From Acidimicrobiales bacterium (GTDB taxonomy: Bacteria; Actinomycetota; Acidimicrobiia; Acidimicrobiales; AC-14), in NCBI GenBank assembly GCA_025463925.1, contig JAODBK010000100.1, forward strand, positions 1 to 64,000: DNA of 64,000 nucleotides. Direction: 5' to 3'. Shown piece by piece: positions 32,793-40,933 of the stretch (position 1 is its first letter; each line of letters starts with the position of its first letter). The notes under the pieces were generated by a model. That model was given only the letters and a program-made list of their open reading frames with translations. It ran no database searches and was not told the origin of the DNA. The position numbers and the translations under genes are program-made.

Positions 32793-34334
32793 TTAAGCCG
32801 TAACGCCTTCCGTTTCAGACAAGATGTCGTCGGCAGAGATGCTCGGCCGTCTCAACTCACAGCGAATTCGGCCCCTCTCCAGGACCAATACCCGATGACA
32901 GAGCGACACAAGGTCCTCTACGTCAGACGAGCAGATGAGAATGCTGAGTCCGGCCGCGGCCTTTTCCTCGAGAAGCGCATAGAGCGCGCGACGCGCAGCA
33001 ACATCTACGCCGGCGGTCGGCTCGGCTAGCACGAGAATCCTCGGATTTGTGTAAAGGCACCGCGCGAGCAACACGCGCTGTCTGTTCCCGCCACTCAGCG
33101 ACGTGATCGGTCTTTCAGCGGTCTCAGCGTCGATTCCGATGTCATGTAGCCAACGTCTCGCCTCCCTCGTCTCGCGGTGCTTGGCGAGCATCCCCCCGCG
33201 GCCTCGAAGAGTAGGCAGTGCACTCAGGGTGAGGTTCTCGGTCACGGAAAACTCAGCGATGAGCCCCTCGCGGTCGCGCTCGGCGGGTACAAACGCTATG
33301 CCCAATTCCTCAGATGAGAGATTTTTCGGTCCTGGATCGACCTCCTTGCCGTTGACGCTCCAACGTCCAATGCAGCTCGACGGCGCCGCTCCGGCGAGGA
33401 CATAGGGGAGCTCCTCCCGGCCGGAGCCGACCAGCCCCGCCACGCCCAATATCTCGCCGCGCTGGAGGTGAAGGTCGATGCCCGAAAGGCTGCGGGACCG
33501 CAATCCGCGCACACGAAGCACCGCGGTCGGGTCGGTCGGCTCAGGACCTACGGCGTGAGGAGAATCCCGCACAGTCGAGAGGAACCGCCCTGCGATCAGG
33601 GCCACCAAGTCGCGAGCGGTGAACTCGCCAACGGCGCCGGATCCGACCAGGCGACCGTTCCGCAGAACTGCGACGTCATCGGCGATCTCGAACACCTCAT
33701 CCATGCGATGGGACACGTAGATGACAGCGTGTCCGCGGTCGCGTACTTCGCGTATGACCTGAAACAGCCTCGCGACCTCTCGGGATGGCAGGGCAGCCGT
33801 GGGTTCATCCAGTACCAGGATGCGCCGACCGTCGCCCCAATCCCACATCGCCCGTGCAATCGCGATGCACGTCTGTTCTACGGCGGAGGTTCCTGTGAGG
33901 GGCGCGCGCACATCGAGGCGAATGCCGAAACGTGCCAGCAACGCTTCGGTGTTCGCGATTTGGGTCCGCTGGAGGACTCTGCCGGTGCGAGACCTGTGGT
34001 AACCGGTCGTAAGCGCGACGTTGTCGACGACGCTCAGTTCACGGATCAGGCCAAGATCTTGGTGCACGAAACGAAGCCCGCGTGCCTTTGCGGACTCCGC
34101 TGATCCAAGGTCCAGGCTTTCTCCGTCTACCCAAGCGCGTGCGCCGTCATCGGGTTTGTAAAACCCTGCCAGTACACGGATCAGTGTCGACTTGCCGGAC
34201 CCGTTCGGGCCCAGCAGCGCCAGGACTCTTCCCCGGTTCACCGCAAGGTCGACGTTGTTCAACGCGACGGTGGCAGAGAAAGTCTTTGACAAGCTTGCGA
34301 TCTGCAGCGCAGGAACCACCTGGTCAGTCATCAT
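32793..34334 (-). CDS. Double-NBD sugar-type ABC transporter ATPase (RbsA-like)
   Basis: The 513-residue protein has two nucleotide-binding domains. Domain 1 has Walker A LLGPNGSGKST and Walker B ILVLDEPTAAL, but its signature is degenerate (TSAVEQTCIAIARA). Domain 2 has the degenerate Walker A (GLVGSGREEL) usual for RbsA proteins and a good signature LSGGNRQRVLLARCL, but its Walker B is VLAEPTAGVD, with Ala where Asp is expected. It should power the permease and binding protein encoded at 22.5-25.1 kb. It is the last gene of a leftward operon behind an NTF2-like gene and converges with the other NTF2-like gene. Confidence 0.9.
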   Translation of the reverse strand: MMTDQVVPALQIASLSKTFSATVALNNVDLAVNRGRVLALLGPNGSGKSTLIRVLAGFYKPDDGARAWVDGESLDLGSAESAKARGLRFVHQDLGLIRELSVVDNVALTTGYHRSRTGRVLQRTQIANTEALLARFGIRLDVRAPLTGTSAVEQTCIAIARAMWDWGDGRRILVLDEPTAALPSREVARLFQVIREVRDRGHAVIYVSHRMDEVFEIADDVAVLRNGRLVGSGAVGEFTARDLVALIAGRFLSTVRDSPHAVGPEPTDPTAVLRVRGLRSRSLSGIDLHLQRGEILGVAGLVGSGREELPYVLAGAAPSSCIGRWSVNGKEVDPGPKNLSSEELGIAFVPAERDREGLIAEFSVTENLTLSALPTLRGRGGMLAKHRETREARRWLHDIGIDAETAERPITSLSGGNRQRVLLARCLYTNPRILVLAEPTAGVDVAARRALYALLEEKAAAGLSILICSSDVEDLVSLCHRVLVLERGRIRCELRRPSISADDILSETEGVTA

Positions 34335-34415
34335 GTCGCCCGAGCGTGCCTTGTGGCTGCCATCCGTGCGCATCGGTCGTGACCTTCAGCCCGCCGTCGG
34401 CGGCTCCGTCGGCTT

Positions 34416-34889
34416 TCACGCGATCGTCGCCTCCGAACCGAGTCTCGCCGTATGAGCGGGCCACACCTTGCGCCGGGCGATGCGCCAGACGCCGTCCCGC
34501 CGCTCGTAGTCGTCGTATTGCGGTGAAGAGAAGAGAATCGCCAACCCGGTTGACGTCCCAAGCAAGATGTCTTGGTCGGTGATTCCCGTCGCTCGGTCGC
34601 CTGAAATGACGAACGTCGCATTCTTGACGTAGTGCCGGGTGATCGGCATGTCGACCCAGATATGCGTTGTCAAAAATGTTCGCAACGCGTCATGGCCGGC
34701 ATATTCGCCAATGCCCGGTCCGCAGTCGAATACGCCGTCTTCATGAAATGCCGAGAGGAAACGCGCCTCGTCACGTCGATCCATCCCGTACTGGACATCC
34801 CGGCAGAGCGACAAGAGGTGCCGGCGTGCGCTGAGGTCGTAGATTCGGGCCCGCAGTCGGGCTTGCGCATCTGACGACACTGAGGTCAT
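34416..34889 (-). CDS. NTF2-like/SnoaL protein, paralogue of 32288-32749
   Basis: A 157-residue protein with HLLSLCRDVQYGMDRRDEARFLSAFHEDGVFD, ITRHYVKNATFVISGDRATGITDQDIL and RRDGVWRIARRKV. GGAGGGAG precedes ATG 34889. It is the first gene of the leftward operon that continues with the ATPase, 81 bases apart, and an operator lies 32 bases upstream of its start. Its role is unknown; co-regulation and paralogy with 32288-32749 suggest the pair handle related intermediates or form a heteromer. Confidence 0.87.
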   Translation of the reverse strand: MTSVSSDAQARLRARIYDLSARRHLLSLCRDVQYGMDRRDEARFLSAFHEDGVFDCGPGIGEYAGHDALRTFLTTHIWVDMPITRHYVKNATFVISGDRATGITDQDILLGTSTGLAILFSSPQYDDYERRDGVWRIARRKVWPAHTARLGSEATIA

Positions 34890-34921
34890 CCGCCTGCTCC
34901 CTCCTGCGCAATGCAAGGTCT

Positions 34922-34939
34922 ATCTACACATGTGTTGAC
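34922..34939. promoter_or_regulatory. TetR-type operator site 7
   Basis: ATCTAC-ACATGT-GTTGAC, in front of the leftward NTF2-ATPase operon. Confidence 0.6.
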
Positions 34940-35000
34940 GACTGCTTGTGAGCGTACGTTTGACCCGTTGCCGGTGTCAAGCGAGCCCCGTGAGGAGTCT

Positions 35001-35018
35001 GTCAACACTCATGTTGCC
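35001..35018. promoter_or_regulatory. TetR-type operator site 8
   Basis: GTCAAC-ACTCAT-GTTGCC, about 170 bases before the rightward CoA ligase gene, in the divergent gap shared with site 7. Confidence 0.6.
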
Positions 35019-35188
35019 GACGGGCCCGTATTCCGTTAATGTGACCCTTGCCGGGACCAGAGGCGCGAGGACGCGGCCCGGCGTGGTTCGGTTACCTCGC
35101 AGTCGACATTCGACGCAGATCGTGGAGTTCGATGAGAGCTCAATCGCCTGGGGCTTCAGCCATACGCGCCGTCGGGAGTGGGTAGCTG

Positions 35189-36766
35189 TTGGGGACTTCT
35201 CTCGTCCCCCTGACGCCCGCGGCCTTCCTGGCGCGTGCCGCAACGGTTTACCGAGACAAGGTGGCCATCGTCGACGGCGATCGGCGGTTCACCTACAGCG
35301 AGTTTTTCGAGCGGTCACTGCGTCTCACGGGCTTGCTCGCTTCGCTAGGTGTTGCATCCGGCGATCGCGTGGCCGCCCTATGTCAGAACAGTCACGTGAT
35401 GCTCGAGATGCACAACGGTGTCCCGATGCGTGGCGCGGTGCTCGTTCCATTGAACGTTCGCCTCTCGGAGTCTGAACTGTCATACATTGTCGAGCACTCG
35501 GGCTCACGTGTCCTCATCGCGACCGCCGAGGTCGCGGATCTCGCACAGCGTGTCGCTCTTGCGACCGGAATCGAGCTTGTCGTCGCGGGCGAAGGAGGGA
35601 ACTACGAACGCCTTCTGGCAACGTCACAGAGAGAGCCGCTCCCCTGCAGGGACGAAGGCGGGTTGCTCGCGATCAACTACACCAGTGGGACGACCGGCCG
35701 TCCCAAGGGCGTCATGTACCACCACCGCGGTGCCTATCTTCAGGCGCTTGCGATGGCCTTCCATGCGCGCCTCAGTGCCGAAAGCGTCTATTTGTGGACG
35801 CTACCGATGTTCCACTGCAACGGATGGTGCTTCACGTGGGCAGTCACCACGGCTGGTGCCAAGCATGTCTGCGTTCGTGCCTTCGACGCCGCGGCCGTGT
35901 GGCGCCATCTCGATACCGAAGCTGTCACCCACTTCAGCGCCGCGCCGACCGTTCTCACGATGATCGCTGCGGCACCCGAAGCGGATCCGTCCGTTCTCAG
36001 CGACCGAACGGTCCACGCCCAGACTGGCGGCGCGCCGCCGAGTCCAACCCTGCTGGCGCGCATGACTGAGCTCAACATTGACGTGACTCACTTGTACGGC
36101 TTGACAGAAACGTTCGGCCCGATTGCGATCAATGACTGGCAATCGGCATGGGACGAGTTGCCGACTGCGATGCGCGCGGCCATGAAGGCACGCCAAGGCG
36201 TTGGCAACGTTATCTCCGAGCGCCTCCGCGTCGTCGACATGGAAGGGCGAGATGTCCCAAACGACGGCCGAACGATCGGTGAGGTGGTTGTTCAGGGAAA
36301 CGCTGTGATGCTCGGCTATTACCGAGACGATGATGCCAACGATGCGGCAGACTTCGACGGCTGGCTTCGTACCGGCGATCTCGGAGTCTTGCATTCGGAC
36401 GGCTATCTGGAGTTACGCGATCGGGCAAAGGACGTAATCATCTCTGGCGGCGAGAACATCGCCTCCGTCGAGGTCGAGCGCATGATCGACTCGCATCCGG
36501 GCGTCATTGAGAGCGCGGTTGTTGCGGCGCCGGATCCGACTTGGGGCGAAGTCCCGGTTGCCTTCGTGACGCCTTCCCCAAACGTCGTCGTCTCCGCGGA
36601 CGACATCATCGATTACGTCCGTGAGCACCTCGCTCATTTCAAGGCGCCGAAGTGGGTGGTCTTCGGCGAACTACCAAAGACATCTACCGGGAAGATCCGG
36701 AAGAACGTGCTGCGCGAGCAAGCATTACTCGCCGGTCAATTGGCCGACAGGCACGACTCTGCGTAG
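35189..36766 (+). CDS. Acyl-CoA synthetase (long/medium-chain FadD-type)
   Basis: A 525-residue ANL ligase. AINYTSGTTGRPKGVMYHHRGAYLQ (ATP loop), LPMFHCNGWCFTW, HLYGLTETFGP, WLRTGDLGVLHSDGYLELRDRAKDVIISGGENIASVEVE and the catalytic lysine in PKTSTGKIRK are intact. The MFHCNGW segment is common in the group that includes medium-chain and aromatic acyl ligases. TTG 35189 with GGGAG upstream is the best start. It is the last gene before the second cluster and has its own operator, so two distinct acids are probably activated in this pathway. Confidence 0.9.
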   Translation: MGTSLVPLTPAAFLARAATVYRDKVAIVDGDRRFTYSEFFERSLRLTGLLASLGVASGDRVAALCQNSHVMLEMHNGVPMRGAVLVPLNVRLSESELSYIVEHSGSRVLIATAEVADLAQRVALATGIELVVAGEGGNYERLLATSQREPLPCRDEGGLLAINYTSGTTGRPKGVMYHHRGAYLQALAMAFHARLSAESVYLWTLPMFHCNGWCFTWAVTTAGAKHVCVRAFDAAAVWRHLDTEAVTHFSAAPTVLTMIAAAPEADPSVLSDRTVHAQTGGAPPSPTLLARMTELNIDVTHLYGLTETFGPIAINDWQSAWDELPTAMRAAMKARQGVGNVISERLRVVDMEGRDVPNDGRTIGEVVVQGNAVMLGYYRDDDANDAADFDGWLRTGDLGVLHSDGYLELRDRAKDVIISGGENIASVEVERMIDSHPGVIESAVVAAPDPTWGEVPVAFVTPSPNVVVSADDIIDYVREHLAHFKAPKWVVFGELPKTSTGKIRKNVLREQALLAGQLADRHDSA

Positions 36767-36782
36767 CTGCCGCCATCAAACC

Positions 36783-36824
36783 CGGGCGCGTCACCGGCCC
36801 GTGCGCGGCTCCCGAACGCGCCCG
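36783..36824. terminator. Candidate bidirectional terminator hairpin
   Basis: CGGGCGCGT (36783-36791) pairs perfectly with ACGCGCCCG (36816-36824) around a 24-base loop, between the convergent ligase and MFS genes that close the two catabolic clusters. No U-tract. Confidence 0.4.
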
Positions 36825-36877
36825 CACTTGTCATAAGGGAGCCGGCTGATAGCAGCTGACACAAGCGCTGGAATGTG

Positions 36878-38332
36878 TTACTCGGTGGCTCGGATGACGC
36901 CGGCTCCGGTTCGGGCTTCGGCCACGACCAGAGCCACATCGGCCACGTATGTCTTCCGTGCGGCCAGCACCAGCAGGCCTCCGAGCACATAGACCGGGCT
37001 GACGCAGAGGAACGCGAGGCGAAGGTTCTCTCCGAACAGCGTCGACAAGCCGCCGACGATCGGGTATCCGAGCGCCGATACGAACTGGACGATGTCGGCA
37101 ACGGCTGACGACTGCGATCGCAGCCTCGCTGGCACGACGTCGAGGAGGAGCGCCCACTGGGGGCCGATGGGTACGGCCGCCGACACGGACCCGAGGCCTA
37201 TCAGGACCGCGGCGACGGGGAGCGACTGGCTCGTGAAGGCGAGCATCAGCAAGCAACCAGCGACGATGTAACCGACCGCGGTGACGTACACGCGCGCTCG
37301 CACGATGCCGCGAAGCAACAGGCGGTCGGCCAGGAAGCCGCCGCACAGCAGGCCGACAAAGCTGCCACCGCCGATCACAGGCGCCAGGCCGGCGACCTCC
37401 GTGCCGCTCAGATGAAAGGTCCGCTTGAAGTACGAGATGCCGAAGATCAAGAGTGCGTTCAGCACGATTTGGCTGACACCGATCCCCAGGCACACCAGCC
37501 GCCAACTGCGAATGCGCAGGATGTGACGGGCGACCTCCCAGTTGCCGGCTGTCGCGGGATCGATCATGCCGGTCACGGGCTCGATGTCCAGGCCGAGACC
37601 GGCCTGGGCCACCAAGTCGATGACCAGGTTCTCGTCTGCCCGCTCGAGCTCCGCGGCCTCGTGGTCGACGCGGGCCAGATCGTCGGCGTATTCGGCATCT
37701 TGCGTGCCGCGTTCAGGTTCGGCGCGGGTCGCGATGAGCGCGGCCGCCAGGAAGCCGAACGGGACCCAGAAGTAGAAGACCCATCGCCATCCGACGTTGT
37801 CAATCAACACGCCGGCGACCGCGAGGCCGATGAAGCTGCCGATCCCCGCGCCGGCGTTGAAGACACTGAGTTTGGCGGCTCGCTTCTTGACCGACCACCA
37901 GTCGGCGATGAGCGGCAGCGCTGCCGGGTCGGTTGCCTGGGCCAGGCTCACCACGAGGAAGAACGCGATGAACGGGATGAACCCGCTGAGGTGCAGCCCT
38001 CCGACACGGATATCGCGGGCGGTGCCCACCAAGCCCATGAACAGCCCCCACACGATGAACATCCCCGCCAGGACCATCGTGCGCCGGTAGCGCGCACACA
38101 GGTGTGCGATCCACAGCGCGCCGACGGCACCGACGGCGCCGCCGAGGAAGAGGACGGCTCCCATGACAGCGTCGGACACGTGAAAGGCGTGCTTGACGCT
38201 GTCGATCGCCTGCGCCATCCCTTGGCTCTGTCCTTGTTGCAGCCCGTTTGCGAAACAAAGCGCAACCATTGACAGCGCCCCGCCACCGACGGCCGCGTGA
38301 CGCAGGCCACCGGGCGTCGACATCGTCTTCAC
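36878..38332 (-). CDS. Major facilitator superfamily transporter
   Basis: A 484-residue polytopic protein with about 12 membrane spans. FLGGAVGAVGALWIAHLCARYRRTMVLAGM is the MFS signature loop after helix 2, and a long cytoplasmic middle loop (EPERGTQDAEYADDLARVDHEAAELE) separates the halves. GTG 38332 gives a GTGA overlap with the VOC gene; ATG 38323 is possible. As the last gene of the leftward operon it may import or export the substrate or a product of the LacI-controlled pathway. Specificity is unknown. Confidence 0.87.
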   Translation of the reverse strand: MKTMSTPGGLRHAAVGGGALSMVALCFANGLQQGQSQGMAQAIDSVKHAFHVSDAVMGAVLFLGGAVGAVGALWIAHLCARYRRTMVLAGMFIVWGLFMGLVGTARDIRVGGLHLSGFIPFIAFFLVVSLAQATDPAALPLIADWWSVKKRAAKLSVFNAGAGIGSFIGLAVAGVLIDNVGWRWVFYFWVPFGFLAAALIATRAEPERGTQDAEYADDLARVDHEAAELERADENLVIDLVAQAGLGLDIEPVTGMIDPATAGNWEVARHILRIRSWRLVCLGIGVSQIVLNALLIFGISYFKRTFHLSGTEVAGLAPVIGGGSFVGLLCGGFLADRLLLRGIVRARVYVTAVGYIVAGCLLMLAFTSQSLPVAAVLIGLGSVSAAVPIGPQWALLLDVVPARLRSQSSAVADIVQFVSALGYPIVGGLSTLFGENLRLAFLCVSPVYVLGGLLVLAARKTYVADVALVVAEARTGAGVIRATE

Positions 38333-38787
38333 GGCGAGGTTCGTTGCAGCTCGAGGTGCTGGACCTCTATGAGCAGGGGCAGCAGGAAGCCGACGTAGCA
38401 GTTGGTCAGCATCATGGTGCCGAGCCGGAACGGCTGCGGCTCCGTCTTCCGGTCGATGACGACGACGCGATCGTCGTCGCGCTGCCGGCACCGGGCCCGC
38501 TCGAGGATGCCGTCGAGCTCGTCGAGCGTCGCCACCTGGACACCGAAATGGTCGAGCTTCGGGGCGCTGAGTGCCGGTTCGCCGGCCAAGAGGTAGAGGA
38601 ACTGGCTGTAGTCACCAAAGGCCAGCACGAACGGGTTGCCGGGTTCGCTCGTGCGGTGCTCGTACCAGCCGAAGACGTCGCCGTAGAAGGAGATGATCTC
38701 AGCTTCTCGGTCGGGTGAGAGATCGGTTGGCGACATCGTGATGGCGACGTGGTTCAGTCGAGCCTGCAGTCCGAACCGGTTGGTCAT
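38329..38787 (-). CDS. VOC (glyoxalase/dioxygenase fold) family protein
   Basis: A 152-residue protein: RLNHVAITMSPTDLSPDREAEIISFYGDVFGWYEHR at the start, LDHFGVQVATLDELDGIL later, matching two beta-alpha-beta-beta-beta modules of the vicinal-oxygen-chelate fold. Metal His candidates are in NHVAI and DHFGV. It overlaps the SDR gene (ATGA) and the MFS gene (GTGA), so all three are translationally coupled. The function could be epimerase, lyase or dioxygenase. Confidence 0.85.
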   Translation of the reverse strand: MTNRFGLQARLNHVAITMSPTDLSPDREAEIISFYGDVFGWYEHRTSEPGNPFVLAFGDYSQFLYLLAGEPALSAPKLDHFGVQVATLDELDGILERARCRQRDDDRVVVIDRKTEPQPFRLGTMMLTNCYVGFLLPLLIEVQHLELQRTSP

Positions 38788-39578
38788 CGCGCGCTCCCCG
38801 ATGTCCTCTCGGCCCGCTCGTCGTAGCGCCGCACACCCCAGCGCATCGCCCGGCCGAGAAGTGGGTAGAGCGCGCCGACCGCGCCGTAGTTCCGGGGAAC
38901 CGTCACGTGCACGGCCTCCCGCTCGATCATCCGGGCGACTGCGCGGGCCACGACCTCGGGCGGGTAGAGCTTGCCGTGGTAAACGACCTCTTCGTCGAGC
39001 GACCAGATCTCGGTGTCGATCGGCCCGGGGCTGAGCGTGCCCACGTGCACGCCGGTGTCGTGCAGGTCGACCGAAAGACCGTGCGACCACCGTGACAGTG
39101 CGGCCTTGGACGCGCCGTAGGCGGCTTCGCCGGGGTTGGGCATGTAGCCGGCAACCGACGTGACGTTGATGATCGAGCCCGAGCGCTGCTCGAGCATGCC
39201 GGGCAGCGCCGCCAAGGTGAGGTACACCGGACCGAAGTAGTTGACCGCGAAGAGATGTTCGATGTCTTCGACGCCCGTGGTTGCGGCATTTCGGTGGATG
39301 CTGATGCCGGCGTTGTTCACGAGGATGTCGACGCGACCGAAGCGATCGATGGCGGCGGCCACGACGGCTTCGCAATCGGCGCGCTTCGCGATGTCGGCGA
39401 CGCTGGCGATCGAGCTCGGCGATGTCTGGCGACAGGTCGCCACCACCTCATCGAGCCGGTCGGCTCGTCGAGCGACCGCGACGACATTGGCTCGGCGAGC
39501 CGCCAGGTCGCGAGCGACCGCGGCGCCGATGCCGGATGAAGCGCCGGTGACGACCGCAACCTTGTCGGCGATGTCCAC
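38784..39578 (-). CDS. Short-chain dehydrogenase/reductase
   Basis: A 264-residue classical SDR: cofactor motif VTGASSGIGAA, NNAGISIHRN, catalytic Ser in NVTSVAGYMPNPGEAAYGASKAALSRW with the Tyr-x-x-x-Lys motif YGASK. The C-terminal half (LYPPEVVARAVARMIEREAVHV) resembles the fatty-acyl/DHRS7-like group. It likely oxidises or reduces a hydroxyl/keto group of the pathway compound. It is 12 bases after the amidohydrolase gene in the leftward operon. Confidence 0.92.
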   Translation of the reverse strand: MDIADKVAVVTGASSGIGAAVARDLAARRANVVAVARRADRLDEVVATCRQTSPSSIASVADIAKRADCEAVVAAAIDRFGRVDILVNNAGISIHRNAATTGVEDIEHLFAVNYFGPVYLTLAALPGMLEQRSGSIINVTSVAGYMPNPGEAAYGASKAALSRWSHGLSVDLHDTGVHVGTLSPGPIDTEIWSLDEEVVYHGKLYPPEVVARAVARMIEREAVHVTVPRNYGAVGALYPLLGRAMRWGVRRYDERAERTSGSAR

Positions 39579-39590
39579 GGCTCGACGCCG

Positions 39591-40703
39591 TCAGATGCCG
39601 TAGAGCCGCGCTGGGTTGTCCGAGAGGATCTTCTGCTTCAGCTCGGCGCTGATGTCGTCGCGCTCGGCGAGCACTTTCATGGTGTACGGGCACATGCCCT
39701 CGGGATGGCAGTAGTCCGATCCCAACACGATTTGATCGGCGCCCACGATGTCCGCCACAGCCGACAGCAAGGCCTCATCAGGTTCGGTCGCGAAATAGAG
39801 TTGTCCGCTCCGGATGTAGTCCTCCGGATCGCGGGGCAGGCGTTGGTCGCGCATCGTGAACGTGGTGTAGGCCGCTTGCAACCGGTCCATGAAGTATGGG
39901 ACCCAACCCGCCCCGGTTTCGAGGAACGCGACCTTGAGTTCGGGATGGTGGCCGAGGACGCCACCGACGACGAGGTGACCGAGAGCGATCATGCTCGGAA
40001 TGCCGCCGTAGGCCTCGCCCATGTTGTCGAGCAGGATCGTCTTGCCGACAGGGTTGATCTCGGTACCGAGGGTGTGGACGCAGATCGGAACGCCGAGCTC
40101 GACTGCTGCTTCCCAGATGGGATTCAGGGCCTCGTCGTTGAGGTACGGGCCGTTCTTGTGGTGAGGAGGGATGACGCCAGCGACGAAGCCGTACTCGTTG
40201 ACGGTGCGACGCAGCTCGTCCGCCGCTTCCTTGGGCGACTGCAGCGCCAGCATGGCGACGCCCTTGAGCCGAGCGGGATCGGTGCTGCAGTAGCCGCCGA
40301 GGTAGGTGTTGTACGCCTGCAGCGTCGCGGTCGCGATCGCCGGTGAGTCAACCATCGACGCAACGAGGAAGCAGTGGCCGCCGAAGAGGACGGCGACGTC
40401 GATTCCCATCTCGTCCATGTCAGGCAGGCGCAGAGTGGGGTCCTCCTCGCCGGGCCGCGGCAGCCAGTACTTGCCGTCGCGGGTCATCCGGCTGATCACT
40501 TCTTCGACGTTGGTGAAGTCGAAGTCACCGTGGTCGCCGCCGGGCAGGAGCTTGCCCTCGACCTCGAGATGCGGGAAGCCGTTCTTGTCCCGCACCGACT
40601 TGGGCACGTCGCCCCGGCGGTTCGGCGGGACGAGGTTCTCCCAGTCCAAGTGCCAGTCGTTCACGTGGCCGTCGGCATCGATGACCCTGCAACCGTTCAG
40701 CAT
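39591..40703 (-). CDS. Amidohydrolase-2 family protein
   Basis: A 370-residue COG2159 protein and first gene of the leftward operon. RVIDADGHVNDWHLDWE is the N-terminal metal segment, IDVAVLFGGHCFL, PICVHTLGTE (His), FLETGAGWVPYFMDRLQAAY and VLGSDYCHPEG (catalytic Asp) follow. GGGAGGA lies before ATG 40703. It is the most divergent of the four amidohydrolases in the window (NDW instead of EPPDLW). The actual reaction is unknown. Confidence 0.87.
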   Translation of the reverse strand: MLNGCRVIDADGHVNDWHLDWENLVPPNRRGDVPKSVRDKNGFPHLEVEGKLLPGGDHGDFDFTNVEEVISRMTRDGKYWLPRPGEEDPTLRLPDMDEMGIDVAVLFGGHCFLVASMVDSPAIATATLQAYNTYLGGYCSTDPARLKGVAMLALQSPKEAADELRRTVNEYGFVAGVIPPHHKNGPYLNDEALNPIWEAAVELGVPICVHTLGTEINPVGKTILLDNMGEAYGGIPSMIALGHLVVGGVLGHHPELKVAFLETGAGWVPYFMDRLQAAYTTFTMRDQRLPRDPEDYIRSGQLYFATEPDEALLSAVADIVGADQIVLGSDYCHPEGMCPYTMKVLAERDDISAELKQKILSDNPARLYGI

Positions 40704-40767
40704 TGCGAAGTCCTCCCCAGGAGCCACAGCGACTCGCGGCCCGGACGGTAGCACGAGCCTCCCAAAA

Positions 40768-40783
40768 AAGAAAGCGATTGCTA
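40768..40783. promoter_or_regulatory. LacI-type operator candidate A
   Basis: AAGAAAGCGATTGCTA, CG-centred imperfect palindrome 65 bases upstream of the leftward amidohydrolase. Confidence 0.5.
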
Positions 40784-40846
40784 CGTGGTCGGCTGCGGCC
40801 GTTCCGGCCGTTGACGACACCGGGAAGGGATCGTAGGGTGACGCCG

Positions 40847-40862
40847 TAGAAAACCTTTTCTG
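40847..40862. promoter_or_regulatory. LacI-type operator candidate B
   Basis: TAGAAAACCTTTTCTG, arms match at 6 of 7 positions; upstream of the long rightward operon. Confidence 0.6.
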
Positions 40863-40933
40863 TCACACGGGAGGAGACGGTCGCGCCGTCAGCCCGCGAG
40901 GACGGGCAGAACCGAGTGCGAAAGGCCGAGTGC

